Source of the DNA: Flagellimonas amoyensis
GTDB taxonomy: Bacteria; Bacteroidota; Bacteroidia; Flavobacteriales; Flavobacteriaceae
Reading direction: 5' to 3'
DNA length: 64,000 nucleotides
NCBI RefSeq assembly: GCF_003058265.1
Contig: NZ_QBUK01000013.1
Span: 1 to 64,000, forward strand
Shown: positions 41,796 through 50,429 of the stretch, in pieces
Layout: each line of letters starts with the position of its first letter
How positions within the stretch are numbered: position 1 is the first letter of the stretch
Program-made: the position numbers and the translations under genes
Notes under the pieces: model-generated
The model's input: the letters and a program-made list of their open reading frames with translations, nothing else
The model's database searches: none
What the model was told of the DNA's origin: nothing

Positions 41796-43034
41796 TTATC
41801 TCCTATTCTTTTCCTCGATCCATTTGGCCAAGTACTTTGTACTGGTCAAGGTTTCATGGTGCAACAATTGTCCAATGAAATTTTGGTCTCTGTGGCGGAC
41901 CAAGTTTTCTATTACCTCGCTTACATGTATTTTCAGTCTGTTTTGGAGGGTTTCCTTTTGATATAGGGTATTGATCAAAGCGGTTCCATTGGTTTGGGCG
42001 ACCGTCCATTGTTTTTGGTGCTGATACAGCTCCATCGCTGCTCTTGCAAAAGAAGCCCAATCATCCGTAACGGTTCCGTTCCAAGGTAGTCCAGCGTGCA
42101 TGCCTTCCGAACCGATGGAAGTTGTGATGCTTGGAATGCCGTGAATCATGGCGTCCAACAATTTGCCCTTGATGCCCGCCCCAAAACGTAAAGGAGCCAA
42201 TAACAATCTGTGTTTTTGGAGCACATCACCCACATTTTCGGCCCAGCCTTCCACATGAAATCCGGTTTTGGGATGGTGCATGTCCTTGACCATCTGTGGC
42301 AGGTAAGCCCCATAAATGTAGAGATTGGCAGAGGGCAGTTCCTTTCGGATGAGTGGCCAAATGGTGTTTTTCAATACGGCAAGGGAATCCACATTGGGCG
42401 CATGCTTCCCGTTGCCGATACACACAAAATCGCTCCGTTCCTCAAAACTTGGCCATTGTTGGACAGTTTCTGGGGAAATGGCATCTGCCATGAAAGGTAA
42501 ATGAAACAGGAGAGCTTCGGGAATGGCCAATTCTTGTTGCAAGAGGTCCATTTCATATGGGGAGATCATCAGGGTGATGTCGCTCCGATAGATGCTGCTT
42601 GCTTCCCGAAGGGTCATGGGATGGTTTCTCCATTGGTCCAAAGTAAACTTCTGGTCTTTTTTCGCGGCCTCTTCCCTAGCCTTTCTCAAAGAATGAAGAT
42701 CTTCCGTGTTGAGGATGCGCAAAGCCTTGGGTGCAAATTCAACAACTCGCCAACCAAACTGCTCTTCCACCATAAAACGATCAAAAATCACCATATCCGG
42801 CTTTAGTTTGACCAAAAAGTCATCAAAACTGGAATGGTTCAGCACTATGGTGGCCTCAGTTATGCCCAAACTGGTCAAATCCAGACTGAATCCGGTTTTT
42901 GCCGCAGTGGATGCAAAAGTGATCTCATAACCAAAACTGATGAAGCTCTCCAACAGTTGAAGCATGCGGCTACCGGCAGCTGTGGTCTTTGGTTCTGGCC
43001 ACACATGGCCGATGACGAGAAGTTTTTTTGCCAT
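41796..43034 (-). CDS. Glycosyltransferase family 4 (GT4)-type protein
   Basis: A 412-residue GT-B-fold glycosyltransferase. The N-terminus LLVIGHVWPEPKTTAAGSR is the acceptor-side start with the Gly-rich loop; the C-terminal donor domain has LLAPLRFGAGIKGKLLDAMI and GIPSITTSIGSEGM, the usual EX7E-type region. The nucleotide sugar and acceptor are not readable. It is a single gene, not in an exopolysaccharide cluster, and converges on the agmatine operon 36 bases away. Confidence 0.85.
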   Translation of the reverse strand: MAKKLLVIGHVWPEPKTTAAGSRMLQLLESFISFGYEITFASTAAKTGFSLDLTSLGITEATIVLNHSSFDDFLVKLKPDMVIFDRFMVEEQFGWRVVEFAPKALRILNTEDLHSLRKAREEAAKKDQKFTLDQWRNHPMTLREASSIYRSDITLMISPYEMDLLQQELAIPEALLFHLPFMADAISPETVQQWPSFEERSDFVCIGNGKHAPNVDSLAVLKNTIWPLIRKELPSANLYIYGAYLPQMVKDMHHPKTGFHVEGWAENVGDVLQKHRLLLAPLRFGAGIKGKLLDAMIHGIPSITTSIGSEGMHAGLPWNGTVTDDWASFARAAMELYQHQKQWTVAQTNGTALINTLYQKETLQNRLKIHVSEVIENLVRHRDQNFIGQLLHHETLTSTKYLAKWIEEKNRR

Positions 43035-43084
43035 ACAAAAGGACTTTCACTACAAGTGCCAAATCTACGTATCGACACAAATTG

Positions 43085-43172
43085 CACAAATTTTCTCGAA
43101 TACCAAGCTTCAAATTACAAACAACCAAACCAGAAATACCAATAGCTAAGTAACTCAGTAACCCAATAACCA
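43085..43172. repeat. Non-coding low-complexity tract, copy C
   Basis: The 139 bases upstream of the glycosyltransferase gene hold no gene. The right part is built from TACCAAGCTTCAAATTACA, ACCAAACCAGAAATACC and AACTCAGTAACCCAATAACC, the same word set as tracts A, B and D elsewhere in the window. Confidence 0.5.
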
Positions 43173-43173
43173 A

Positions 43174-44685
43174 CTACATGCGTGCGGCGAATTTTTGGGA
43201 GATACTGGAACGCAGTTTCCGCTCATAGTCTTCCTCCAGCCACTCTTTGTAGTTTTTGGTGTTGTTCATAATGCAATAGGAATACTGCTTCACCCGATAG
43301 GCAATCTCATCCTTGAGTTCTTTGGCCAACAGGCGTGCATCGAACACATCCTCACTGTTCTCCACACAGATCTGGGCATGTTGCTCTATGCTGCGCTCCA
43401 ACACCAATTTGGATTTTTTCCCTTCAGCAAATACTTTTTTGTATTCTTCCTTGATGTCAAAGGTGATGTTGTCGGACTTGCTGAACTTTGCCCGAAGTTC
43501 ATCGGACATTTCATAGACAAAATCACGTTCAATGTCCTCATCGTTCTTGATGTTCTCCAGATAGAAATCAGGGAAATGAAAGATTTCCTGCCAATCCACG
43601 GGAGAATCCCAAGGTCCGAAACGGGCGATGTTGTTCCCCATATCCACCACATTGAACTCGTCCTTGTTGGGCAGTATCCTAGATCCCCGTCCGATCATCT
43701 GAAAATAGAGCGTGAGCGATCTAGTGGCCCGGTTCAGGATGATGGACTGCACCGTGGGTTCGTCAAAACCTGTGGTGAGGATGCTCACTGAGGTCAGGAT
43801 GGCATCTGGGGTCTCTGCGAACCAGTCCAAAATCTCCCGTCGTTCATTTGCGGTGTTCTTGTTGTCGAGGTGACGGATGTTGTATCCGGCCTTTTTGAAG
43901 GTTTCATATACATACAACGACGTGTTGATCCCATTGTTGAAGATCAACGTCTTGGTTCCCTTTGCAATCTCTTCATAGGCGGACAGCAGTTTGCCCAACA
44001 TACTGTGGTTGCCATAGAACTCATCGGAAGATTTTACGGTATAGTCCCCGTGAATGCCCAGTTTGAGGGTCTTGAGGCTCACATCGTAGTTGTATAGGTT
44101 GGCCCTGGCCAAAAAGTTCTTTTCAATCAATGATTTAATGGATTCCCCAATGATCAAGTGCTTGTAATGGTCCTTCATGGGGAGCTTGATATTGGAGCTC
44201 AAAGGCGTTGCGGTCACCCCAAGAATGGTGGATTTTTCAAAGTATTTGAACAGTTTACGGAAGGAATTGTAATGTGCTTCATCGATGATGACAAGGCCTA
44301 TGTTGTCAATTTTCACCTTTTCCTCCTGTAACCGGTTGTTCAGCGTCTCCACCATGGCCACAAAGCACATATAGTCTGCTTGGTCCTGAAGTTCCTTGAC
44401 CTCGCTATTGATGATCTTGTTCGCCACCCCGAAGCCGTGGAGCATTTGGGAGGTCTGTTTGCTCAACTCTATTCGGTGGGTGAGCACCATCACTTTTTTG
44501 CCAGTATTCTGGATAAACCTTCGGGTAATTTCGGAAAACACCACCGTTTTGCCCCCACCTGTGGGCAATTGGTACAGGATGTTGGTCCCTTCCGGGAGCT
44601 CATCCAAGTGCTTGAAGATCTTTCGTAGGTCTTCTTGCTGGTAATCGTATAGGGTTTTCTTGTTGATTTCTTTCTTTACCTCCAA
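43174..44685 (-). CDS. DEAD/DEAH-box helicase (superfamily II)
   Basis: A 503-residue ATP-dependent helicase. Motifs are intact: Walker A QLPTGGGKTVVF (residues 39-50), DEAH in LVIIDEAHYNS (135-138), TAT in GVTATP and motif VI in QMIGRGSRI. The N-terminal start KKTLYDYQQEDLRKIF is the usual Q-motif-like opening of type I/III restriction-like or RadD-like helicases. A C-terminal region of about 110 residues after motif VI is helical and unassigned. Role could be DNA repair or defence; none is proven by context. Confidence 0.9.
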   Translation of the reverse strand: MEVKKEINKKTLYDYQQEDLRKIFKHLDELPEGTNILYQLPTGGGKTVVFSEITRRFIQNTGKKVMVLTHRIELSKQTSQMLHGFGVANKIINSEVKELQDQADYMCFVAMVETLNNRLQEEKVKIDNIGLVIIDEAHYNSFRKLFKYFEKSTILGVTATPLSSNIKLPMKDHYKHLIIGESIKSLIEKNFLARANLYNYDVSLKTLKLGIHGDYTVKSSDEFYGNHSMLGKLLSAYEEIAKGTKTLIFNNGINTSLYVYETFKKAGYNIRHLDNKNTANERREILDWFAETPDAILTSVSILTTGFDEPTVQSIILNRATRSLTLYFQMIGRGSRILPNKDEFNVVDMGNNIARFGPWDSPVDWQEIFHFPDFYLENIKNDEDIERDFVYEMSDELRAKFSKSDNITFDIKEEYKKVFAEGKKSKLVLERSIEQHAQICVENSEDVFDARLLAKELKDEIAYRVKQYSYCIMNNTKNYKEWLEEDYERKLRSSISQKFAARM

Positions 44686-44930
44686 AGGAAAATGGGTTAG
44701 ATGGATTCCAAATTAAAAAACCCTACAAAATTAGGAGTTTTTTGGGCTTTAGGGAAGAAGTGACCTTGCTTTTCTATCAAGATACTATCAACAATTGGTT
44801 TAGAAGGGTAATTTCTTCCAATTCATGATTTTGGGTATAACATTTTGATAACAATAACATTTACGGTTTGGAAAATAGGGCATAAAAATGTATTATGTAA
44901 GCTTATAACACTAAGAAACCATATACAGGA

Positions 44931-45794
44931 ATGAGGCAGCTAAAGATCATCAAACAGGTCACCAACCGGGAATCCAAATCACTGGACAAATATTTGCAGG
45001 ACATCAGTAAGATTGATTTGATAACTGCACAGGAAGAGGTGGAACTTGCGCAAAAGATCAGGGCCGGGGACCAATTGGCCTTGGAAAAGTTGACGAATGC
45101 CAACCTCCGTTTTGTGGTATCCGTGGCAAAGCAGTACCAGAACCAGGGACTCAAGCTGCCCGATCTGATCAATGAGGGAAATGTGGGGCTGGTGAAAGCG
45201 GCCAAGCGGTTTGATGAGACCAGGGGCTTCAAGTTCATCTCGTATGCGGTTTGGTGGATCAGGCAGTCCATTCTTCAGGCCCTTGCGGAGCAATCAAGGG
45301 TGGTCCGGCTTCCCTTGAACAAAATTGGGTCCATCAACAAGATCAAAAAAACATTTTCCTATCTGGAGCAGGCCCATGAACGGCCACCATCTGCAGAGGA
45401 AATCGCAAAGGAACTGGACATGACCGTTACCGAGGTCCAACAATCCTTGAAAAATACTGGCAGGCACGTGTCCATGGATGCACCGCTAAAGGAAGGGGAA
45501 ACTTCCAATCTGTACGATGTGCTCAGGGCAGGCGATTCCCCAAAACCGGACAAAGGATTGATCCATCAATCCCTGAACACGGAGATCAACCGCGCTCTGG
45601 ACACCCTATCGCCCCGTGAGGCTGATGTGGTGCGGTTATATTATGGCATCGGAAACCAGCCTTCCATGACCCTTGAGGAGATAGGTACCACTTTTGACCT
45701 GACCCGTGAGCGTGTGCGACAAATACGCGAAAAGGCCATCCGAAAATTGAGGCACACCTCCAAGAGCAAGATCTTAAAATCGTACTTGGGTTGA
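44931..45794 (+). CDS. rpoD: Primary-type RNA polymerase sigma-70 factor (RpoD/SigA-like)
   Basis: A 287-residue group 1 sigma factor of the short Bacteroidetes type with no region 1.1. Region 1.2/2 shows [20 protein letters not shown], then [20 protein letters not shown] and [13 protein letters not shown]; region 3 follows, and region 4 has [20 protein letters not shown]. It recognises the TAnnTTTG/TTTG promoters seen in this window. The 245 bases upstream are AT-rich and hold its promoter. A terminator follows at 45804. Confidence 0.95.
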   Translation: MRQLKIIKQVTNRESKSLDKYLQDISKIDLITAQEEVELAQKIRAGDQLALEKLTNANLRFVVSVAKQYQNQGLKLPDLINEGNVGLVKAAKRFDETRGFKFISYAVWWIRQSILQALAEQSRVVRLPLNKIGSINKIKKTFSYLEQAHERPPSAEEIAKELDMTVTEVQQSLKNTGRHVSMDAPLKEGETSNLYDVLRAGDSPKPDKGLIHQSLNTEINRALDTLSPREADVVRLYYGIGNQPSMTLEEIGTTFDLTRERVRQIREKAIRKLRHTSKSKILKSYLG

Positions 45795-45803
45795 CCACAA
45801 ATA

Positions 45804-45834
45804 GAAAAGGGGATGCGAACAGCATCCCCTTTTC
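45804..45834. terminator. Bidirectional terminator between sigma factor and microprotein genes
   Basis: Perfect 13-base stem GAAAAGGGGATGC / GCATCCCCTTTTC with a 5-base loop. It works for the sigma gene (+) and for the microprotein pair (-). Confidence 0.85.
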
Positions 45835-45852
45835 CATGATATCCATAAACAC

Positions 45853-45954
45853 TTATGGGTGGCTCAGTTGATTGATATCAGAATCAATGAGCATTTCGTT
45901 TAAATCCCGAATAAAGTTAATGTAGGCGGTGTTTTCTTGGTTGTAATTTTTCAT
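45853..45954 (-). CDS. Microprotein 1 of a tandem pair (33 residues)
   Basis: A 33-residue ORF in the same strand and close after a second one at 45980. Its core FIRDLNEML matches FLQELNEIL of its neighbour, both with the same aromatic-spaced start (Tyr about four residues before) and an IN-x-L end. The whole is acidic and helical, with no signal peptide. The two ORFs are 25 bases apart and share a bidirectional terminator. The repeat makes chance unlikely. Function unknown. Confidence 0.55.
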   Translation of the reverse strand: MKNYNQENTAYINFIRDLNEMLIDSDINQLSHP

Positions 45955-45979
45955 AGATCAACAGTTGGGGTTAAGTCAA

Positions 45980-46078
45980 TTATAAATAATCAAGTTCGGC
46001 AAGTTCATTGATGCTCAGTATCTCGTTGAGTTCTTGAAGGAATGCCAAGTATTCTTCTCCGTAGGTGTCGTATAACAT
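45980..46078 (-). CDS. Microprotein 2 of a tandem pair (32 residues)
   Basis: A 32-residue ORF, paralogous to the one at 45853-45954: Y-x-x-F-L-Q-E-L-N-E-I-L against Y-x-x-F-I-R-D-L-N-E-M-L. It is strongly acidic (DYL end) and helical. It is the upstream member; about 40 bases before its start on the same strand, AATCTTTG (46131-46124) is a near -7 element, so the pair has its own transcript. It could be a peptide signal, a small regulator or a structural peptide; nothing more is visible. Confidence 0.55.
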   Translation of the reverse strand: MLYDTYGEEYLAFLQELNEILSINELAELDYL

Positions 46079-46187
46079 CGCTGTCGTTGGTTTGGGGGTT
46101 TTGGTTATAACGTGAATCTAGTTCAAAGATTATGGTTCGACAACAATTTGTGGCGAAATGCGGGACAATGGTTGTGAAAATTCGTTT

Positions 46188-46541
46188 TCATTTTGTTTGC
46201 AAAATATCCAGTGCCACTTCAAAGTCAAGATCGGGATCTGCCTTGCTCGGCCTGATGTTGAATTCATCATAGATAAAGCAAAGGTTCATGGGCAGTCTTC
46301 TGCGCTCGCTCTCCGTGATCATTCCCAACTTGGACAACAGGGCACACTTGACCTCAAAGGCCTTGTTGCTGATCTTGGGATCTTCGTGGGTCTCCAGTTC
46401 AGTAAGGAACGGGATTTCCTTCTTATCCCCTACTTCCAACATTTCGTCCATGAGCATCAATCGGCACTCCAGGTCCTTGGCGTGCTGGAACAAAGGGTAA
46501 AAAACACTTTGCAAATAGGTTGGAAGTCCGTTTACGGTCAT
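46188..46541 (-). CDS. Hypothetical protein next to an Hpt-like protein
   Basis: A 117-residue helical protein that I do not recognise. It starts MTVNGLPTYLQSVFYPLFQH and contains MDEMLEVGDKKEIPFLTELE and FIYDEFNIRPSKADPD. No signal or membrane segment. It begins 12 bases after the stop of the larger 46554 gene, so the two are probably one transcript and may interact. No homologous family comes to mind. Confidence 0.65.
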   Translation of the reverse strand: MTVNGLPTYLQSVFYPLFQHAKDLECRLMLMDEMLEVGDKKEIPFLTELETHEDPKISNKAFEVKCALLSKLGMITESERRRLPMNLCFIYDEFNIRPSKADPDLDFEVALDILQTK

Positions 46542-46553
46542 GGTGATGTTTTT

Positions 46554-47330
46554 TTAGATGGTTCTGAGTACTTGCATTTCGAAATCCACTTGTTCGTCCA
46601 CATTCGGGAACTCCGCCAAAAACTGGTTGTACAGGAACGAAAGGTGTTTCATGTCCTTGTCGGTTCGGCAAAGGATGGCCATTTGCTGCACGGTTTCCAA
46701 TAGGCCGAAGGTCTTCATCATCCGAAGGTTGGGTACCACTTTCTGGCAGGCTAGGTCCAAGGATTCATGATCTTCGTTTTTGATGTGCACGTTTGCACCG
46801 CCAATGAATTCCAATACGTTTTGCCGGAACATCCGGACCAATTCTTCCATAAGGTCCATTTGGCCCATACATTCCTCCAAAACAGATTTCAGGCTTATGC
46901 TGTGATCTGCCGCTGGGTCGAGGTTTCTTTCTATGGTCTGAAAATATGCTGACATAGGATTTCCTACATTTTTAGGGTTGTCTTGGTCTTGGGCCAATGT
47001 TCGCAGTGCTTTCACCAGTTCCCGTTGTTCGTTGTTCAGCGGGGTGTTTTCCAGGGCACTGATCAATTTTATGAGAGTAAGCTGTTTGGAGGGCATTCTT
47101 TGTTGGTCCGAAGGATGGGCGCCCAATCCTTGGATGCCCGCTCTTTGGCATATTTCTTCGAGCTGTTTGATTTCGCTCACGCCAAAGACTTTGTCTTCCA
47201 GCCCATGTTTAAATACTTCAAAAGATTTTTTAAGTTCACCGGCCTCGACCGTGCCCAGTTCCTCATAAGAAAAAGAGCTCAATCCTATTTCCAGTTTTTC
47301 CAAGTATGAAAGCAGTTCTCGTGTTCCCAA
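46554..47330 (-). CDS. Hpt-like helical protein without the phosphorylated His
   Basis: A 258-residue, entirely helical protein. The C-terminal part resembles a histidine phosphotransfer domain, with RMFRQNVLEFIGGANVHIKN followed by SLDLACQKVVPNLRMMKTFG. Where Hpt domains carry the phospho-His (AHKLKP-type), this one has CQKVVPN, so phosphotransfer is unlikely. The N-terminal 110 residues form another helical unit with no recognised family. It may be a scaffold or sensor partner; its neighbour at 46188 is co-transcribed. Family level is tentative. Confidence 0.65.
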   Translation of the reverse strand: MGTRELLSYLEKLEIGLSSFSYEELGTVEAGELKKSFEVFKHGLEDKVFGVSEIKQLEEICQRAGIQGLGAHPSDQQRMPSKQLTLIKLISALENTPLNNEQRELVKALRTLAQDQDNPKNVGNPMSAYFQTIERNLDPAADHSISLKSVLEECMGQMDLMEELVRMFRQNVLEFIGGANVHIKNEDHESLDLACQKVVPNLRMMKTFGLLETVQQMAILCRTDKDMKHLSFLYNQFLAEFPNVDEQVDFEMQVLRTI

Positions 47331-47458
47331 AATTGTACGGGTAAAAGTTAATATTCCTACTAAAAATCAGGATAATACCAAGGGACAGCAATTTATTGTT
47401 CCGTAGGGTTCGGATTTTGTTGTCAAAATGCGTTATTTGTAGGTGTAAAAAACCAACC

Positions 47459-48742
47459 ATGAAACACTTTTATCTTTTCTGTAGCCTGATCCTATTCATT
47501 TCCTGTGGGGAAAAACAACCCAAAAAAGTTGAAACCTTGGAAGAAAAAGCACAACGGATCCATGATTCCGTCATCACTATTGACACACATGATGATATCA
47601 ACATCAACAATTTTACGGACAGTATCAACTATACCCAACGCTTGGACACCCAGGTGAACCTACCCAAAATGGAAGAGGGCGGATTGGATGTGGCCTGGCT
47701 GATCGTTTACACCGGACAGGACTCCCTGAACGCCGAGGGTTATGCCAAGGCATCCGAGAATGCGATCTCCAAGTTTGAGGCCATCCATAGGCTGTGCGAG
47801 GAAATTGCCCCGGACCAAATAGAACTGGCCCTGAACTCCGCCGATGTGAGACGGATTGTTGCCTCTGGAAAGAAAGTGGCGATGATCGGGGTCGAAAATG
47901 CCTATCCGATCGGTGAGGATATGTCCAAATTTGAGGAATACCATAAGTTGGGTGCACGTTACATCTCTTTGGCCCACAACGGGCATAGCCAATTCAGTGA
48001 CTCCAACACCGGCGAGCAAGACAGCATCTGGTTGCACAATGGACTCAGTGAACTGGGTAAGCAGGCAGTTGCCGAAATGAACCGATTGGGAATCATGATC
48101 GATATTTCCCACCCTTCCAAAGCGGCCATGATGCAGATGGTGGAGCTTTCCAAGGCCCCTATCATTGCCTCCCACTCCTCCGCGCGGGCATTGTGCGGGC
48201 ACAGCCGAAACTTGGACGACGAACAGCTTTTGAAGCTCAAGGAAAACGGCGGTGTGGTCCAAACGGTGGCCTTTAGTTCTTATGTGAACACCGAGAAGGA
48301 TGCCGCACGTTCCGAATACATGAGGGGTGTGTACAAAAAAGTGGCCGATTCCCTTGGCATAGCATGGTACGAACGTTCACAGTTTGCTACGTTGACAGCG
48401 GAACAGCGTCAGGTATTTTTTGACAATTATGGCAAAGTAAGGCAGATCGGTGAGGAACTGGCCCAAAAGGACCCGAACATTCCTCCCGCAGTCAATGTTT
48501 CCGACTTTGTGGACCATATCGACTACATCGTGAAGTTGATCGGGATAGACCATGTCGGTATCAGCTCCGATTTTGACGGAGGTGGTGGTATTGAAGGTTG
48601 GTCAGATGCGTCCGAGACCTTCAACGTAACCTTGGAATTGGTGAAACGTGGCTACTCCGAAGAGGACATTGCCAAATTATGGGGCGAAAACCTATTGCGC
48701 GTTCTGGACGAAGTCCAGGCGGTGGCCAAGACCATCAAGTAA
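47459..48742 (+). CDS. Membrane (renal-type) dipeptidase, M19 family, lipoprotein
   Basis: Zinc dipeptidase of about 427 residues, exported as a lipoprotein (LFCSLILFISC, Cys16; start at 47459, with 21 codons open before it). The catalytic part has the metal-binding HDDINI at the start (TIDTHDDININ), VAMIGVENAYPIGEDM, ISLAHNGHSQFSDSN, IASHSSARALCGHSRNLDD and GIDHVGISSDFDG. It cleaves dipeptides, including D-residue types, in the periplasm. It converges with the thioesterase gene 3 bases from its stop. Confidence 0.94.
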   Translation: MKHFYLFCSLILFISCGEKQPKKVETLEEKAQRIHDSVITIDTHDDININNFTDSINYTQRLDTQVNLPKMEEGGLDVAWLIVYTGQDSLNAEGYAKASENAISKFEAIHRLCEEIAPDQIELALNSADVRRIVASGKKVAMIGVENAYPIGEDMSKFEEYHKLGARYISLAHNGHSQFSDSNTGEQDSIWLHNGLSELGKQAVAEMNRLGIMIDISHPSKAAMMQMVELSKAPIIASHSSARALCGHSRNLDDEQLLKLKENGGVVQTVAFSSYVNTEKDAARSEYMRGVYKKVADSLGIAWYERSQFATLTAEQRQVFFDNYGKVRQIGEELAQKDPNIPPAVNVSDFVDHIDYIVKLIGIDHVGISSDFDGGGGIEGWSDASETFNVTLELVKRGYSEEDIAKLWGENLLRVLDEVQAVAKTIK

Positions 48743-48745
48743 GGA

Positions 48746-49156
48746 TCAGGAGTTTTCCTCCTTTTCCTTTTTGGCCAATCGGTCCTTTACGTACTCGATC
48801 TTAGTCTTGCCATGGGGCTTGGGGTTTCCCTTTTCATCTAGGTTTACCATGATGATGTTGTCCACGGTGACAATGCTTTCGTGTGTCATCTTGTTTCTGA
48901 CCTCACAGTTCAGGGAGATGGAAGTGATTCCGAATTTGATCACATCGATGCCAATTTCTATGATATCGCCCTCAACGGCGGTGCTCATAAAATTGATTTC
49001 GGACATATATTTGGTAACCACTTTCTTGTTCTCCAACTGAATGATGCTGTACAGGGCAGCTTCCTCATCTACCCAGGCCAGTACCCTACCGCCAAAAAGA
49101 GTTCCATTGGCGTTCAAATCTTCTGGTTTTACCCACTTCCTTGTATGAAATCGCAT
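48746..49156 (-). CDS. Hotdog-fold acyl-CoA thioesterase
   Basis: Cytoplasmic acyl-CoA thioesterase of the YciA/ACOT type, about 136 residues from the start at 49156 (MRFHTRKWVKPEDLNANGTL); MSQILKVST nine codons further up is also possible. The signature NGTLFGGRVLAWVDEEAALYS carries the catalytic Asp, and the SEINFMSTAVEGDIIEIGI strand follows. The C-terminus is charged (RLAKKEKEENS). It converges with the M19 dipeptidase gene. Confidence 0.92.
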   Translation of the reverse strand: MRFHTRKWVKPEDLNANGTLFGGRVLAWVDEEAALYSIIQLENKKVVTKYMSEINFMSTAVEGDIIEIGIDVIKFGITSISLNCEVRNKMTHESIVTVDNIIMVNLDEKGNPKPHGKTKIEYVKDRLAKKEKEENS

Positions 49157-49374
49157 GGTTGAAACTTTTAAAATTTGGGACAAAGGTAGCGCAATATCAT
49201 ACAGGTTTTCTTTGGCGAGGGAGTGAATTTTCCGTAATTGCCAATTTGAAACATTTCAGTATCAGGGAGTACGGAGTAAGCAATTTTGGCCACAAAGATT
49301 TTAAAATCCGTGAATAATGGGAGCACATACCCACTTACGGCCGACAGGAGAGTTCCAATAGGTAAATTCCAGTG

Positions 49375-49480
49375 TCTCAGTAAGGAATTGAAATCAAAAG
49401 TAAACCAGTTTCAAGTGCCAAGTTTCAAGTTCAAGCACCAAAACTCAATACCAGAATAACCCTATAACCCAATAACGAAG
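49375..49480. repeat. Non-coding low-complexity tract, copy D
   Basis: The 343 bases between the thioesterase and the DUF72 gene contain no plausible ORF. The right half repeats the word set of the other tracts: TTTCAAGTGCCAAGTTTCAA, GTTCAAGCACCAAAACTCAA and ACCCTATAACCCAATAACG. The left half (49184-49370) is unremarkable. Confidence 0.5.
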
Positions 49481-49499
49481 TCAGTCATCACCAAATAAC

Positions 49500-50399
49500 C
49501 TACCCGAATAAATCCCCCAAGGTGTTCAAGGTATTCTTGGGGATGTGCAGATTGCAACCCAATGCCGGATTCAACCTTTTGATGAGATAGGCCGAGAGCA
49601 AGGGCGATTCCAGTTCCATATTTTGGTGCACAAAAAAGTGGATGTTCTTCAATCCTTGTGATTTCCATGTGACGAGACGTTCGGCCCAATCGTCCAATCG
49701 CGGAAAATCCGATTCGTGGTTGGCACCGACATATCGGATAAAGGCCTCATTGTTGGTAAGGCGCATGTGCATCAGGTCCCTCCTGCCCGCCGTGTCCACC
49801 AGCACGTTGGCAATGCCGTTTTCTTGCAACAAATAATAAAGTTCTTCGGCCACTTTTTCATCATTGAACCAATCCGTATGCCGGAACTCTAGGGCCAAGG
49901 GAAATTCTTTGGGCCAATATTCCACAAAGCGCACTACCCTATCCCAGTTTTTGGGTCCAAAGTTGTTGTGCATCTGCAAAAAAATGGTGCCCAGCTTTTC
50001 CTTCAGCAGTGCGGTCACTTCCAAATAGCGGTCCACTATGGGATATACCTGCTCGTTGAGACGACGAAGGTGGCTCACCTCATTGGTCATTTTGGGGAAG
50101 AATTTAAAGTCTTCCGGAGTTTTTTCATACCATTTTTCGTAGGTGTCCGGAGGAAAAATACGGTAGAAAGTAGCGTTGAGCTCTATACAATTGAATTGGG
50201 AGGAATAGTAGGCCAATTCGTCCTTGGTGCCCCTAGGGTAAAAATTCTTGAGGTCCTGACGGTTCCATTTCGCGCAGCCCACATAGACCTGGGTATCGCC
50301 ATCCTCCTTATATTTAGAAAGAAGGGCCGCCGTATCGGGGTGGTCTTCCGGGATGGTGAAATCAATAAGCTCAGGATGGTCTACCTTTCCGAATTTCAT
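49500..50399 (-). CDS. DUF72 domain protein (YecE-like)
   Basis: A 299-residue cytoplasmic protein of the DUF72/YecE family, a TIM-barrel-like fold. It begins with VYVGCAKWNRQDLKNFYPRG and carries LNATFYRIFPPDTYEKWYEK, FKFFPKMTNEVSHLRRLN and FIRYVGANHESDFPRLDDW, which are the family signatures. The enzyme activity is not established. It is alone, with the tract D gap downstream. Confidence 0.93.
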   Translation of the reverse strand: MKFGKVDHPELIDFTIPEDHPDTAALLSKYKEDGDTQVYVGCAKWNRQDLKNFYPRGTKDELAYYSSQFNCIELNATFYRIFPPDTYEKWYEKTPEDFKFFPKMTNEVSHLRRLNEQVYPIVDRYLEVTALLKEKLGTIFLQMHNNFGPKNWDRVVRFVEYWPKEFPLALEFRHTDWFNDEKVAEELYYLLQENGIANVLVDTAGRRDLMHMRLTNNEAFIRYVGANHESDFPRLDDWAERLVTWKSQGLKNIHFFVHQNMELESPLLSAYLIKRLNPALGCNLHIPKNTLNTLGDLFG

Positions 50400-50429
50400 A
50401 AAATAGGTCTTAGTTCCTTAACTGACTGG

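Noticed and set aside
43174..44685. Helicase as part of a type I/III restriction system
   Set aside because: No methyltransferase or specificity gene flanks it; the immediate neighbours are a glycosyltransferase and a sigma factor.
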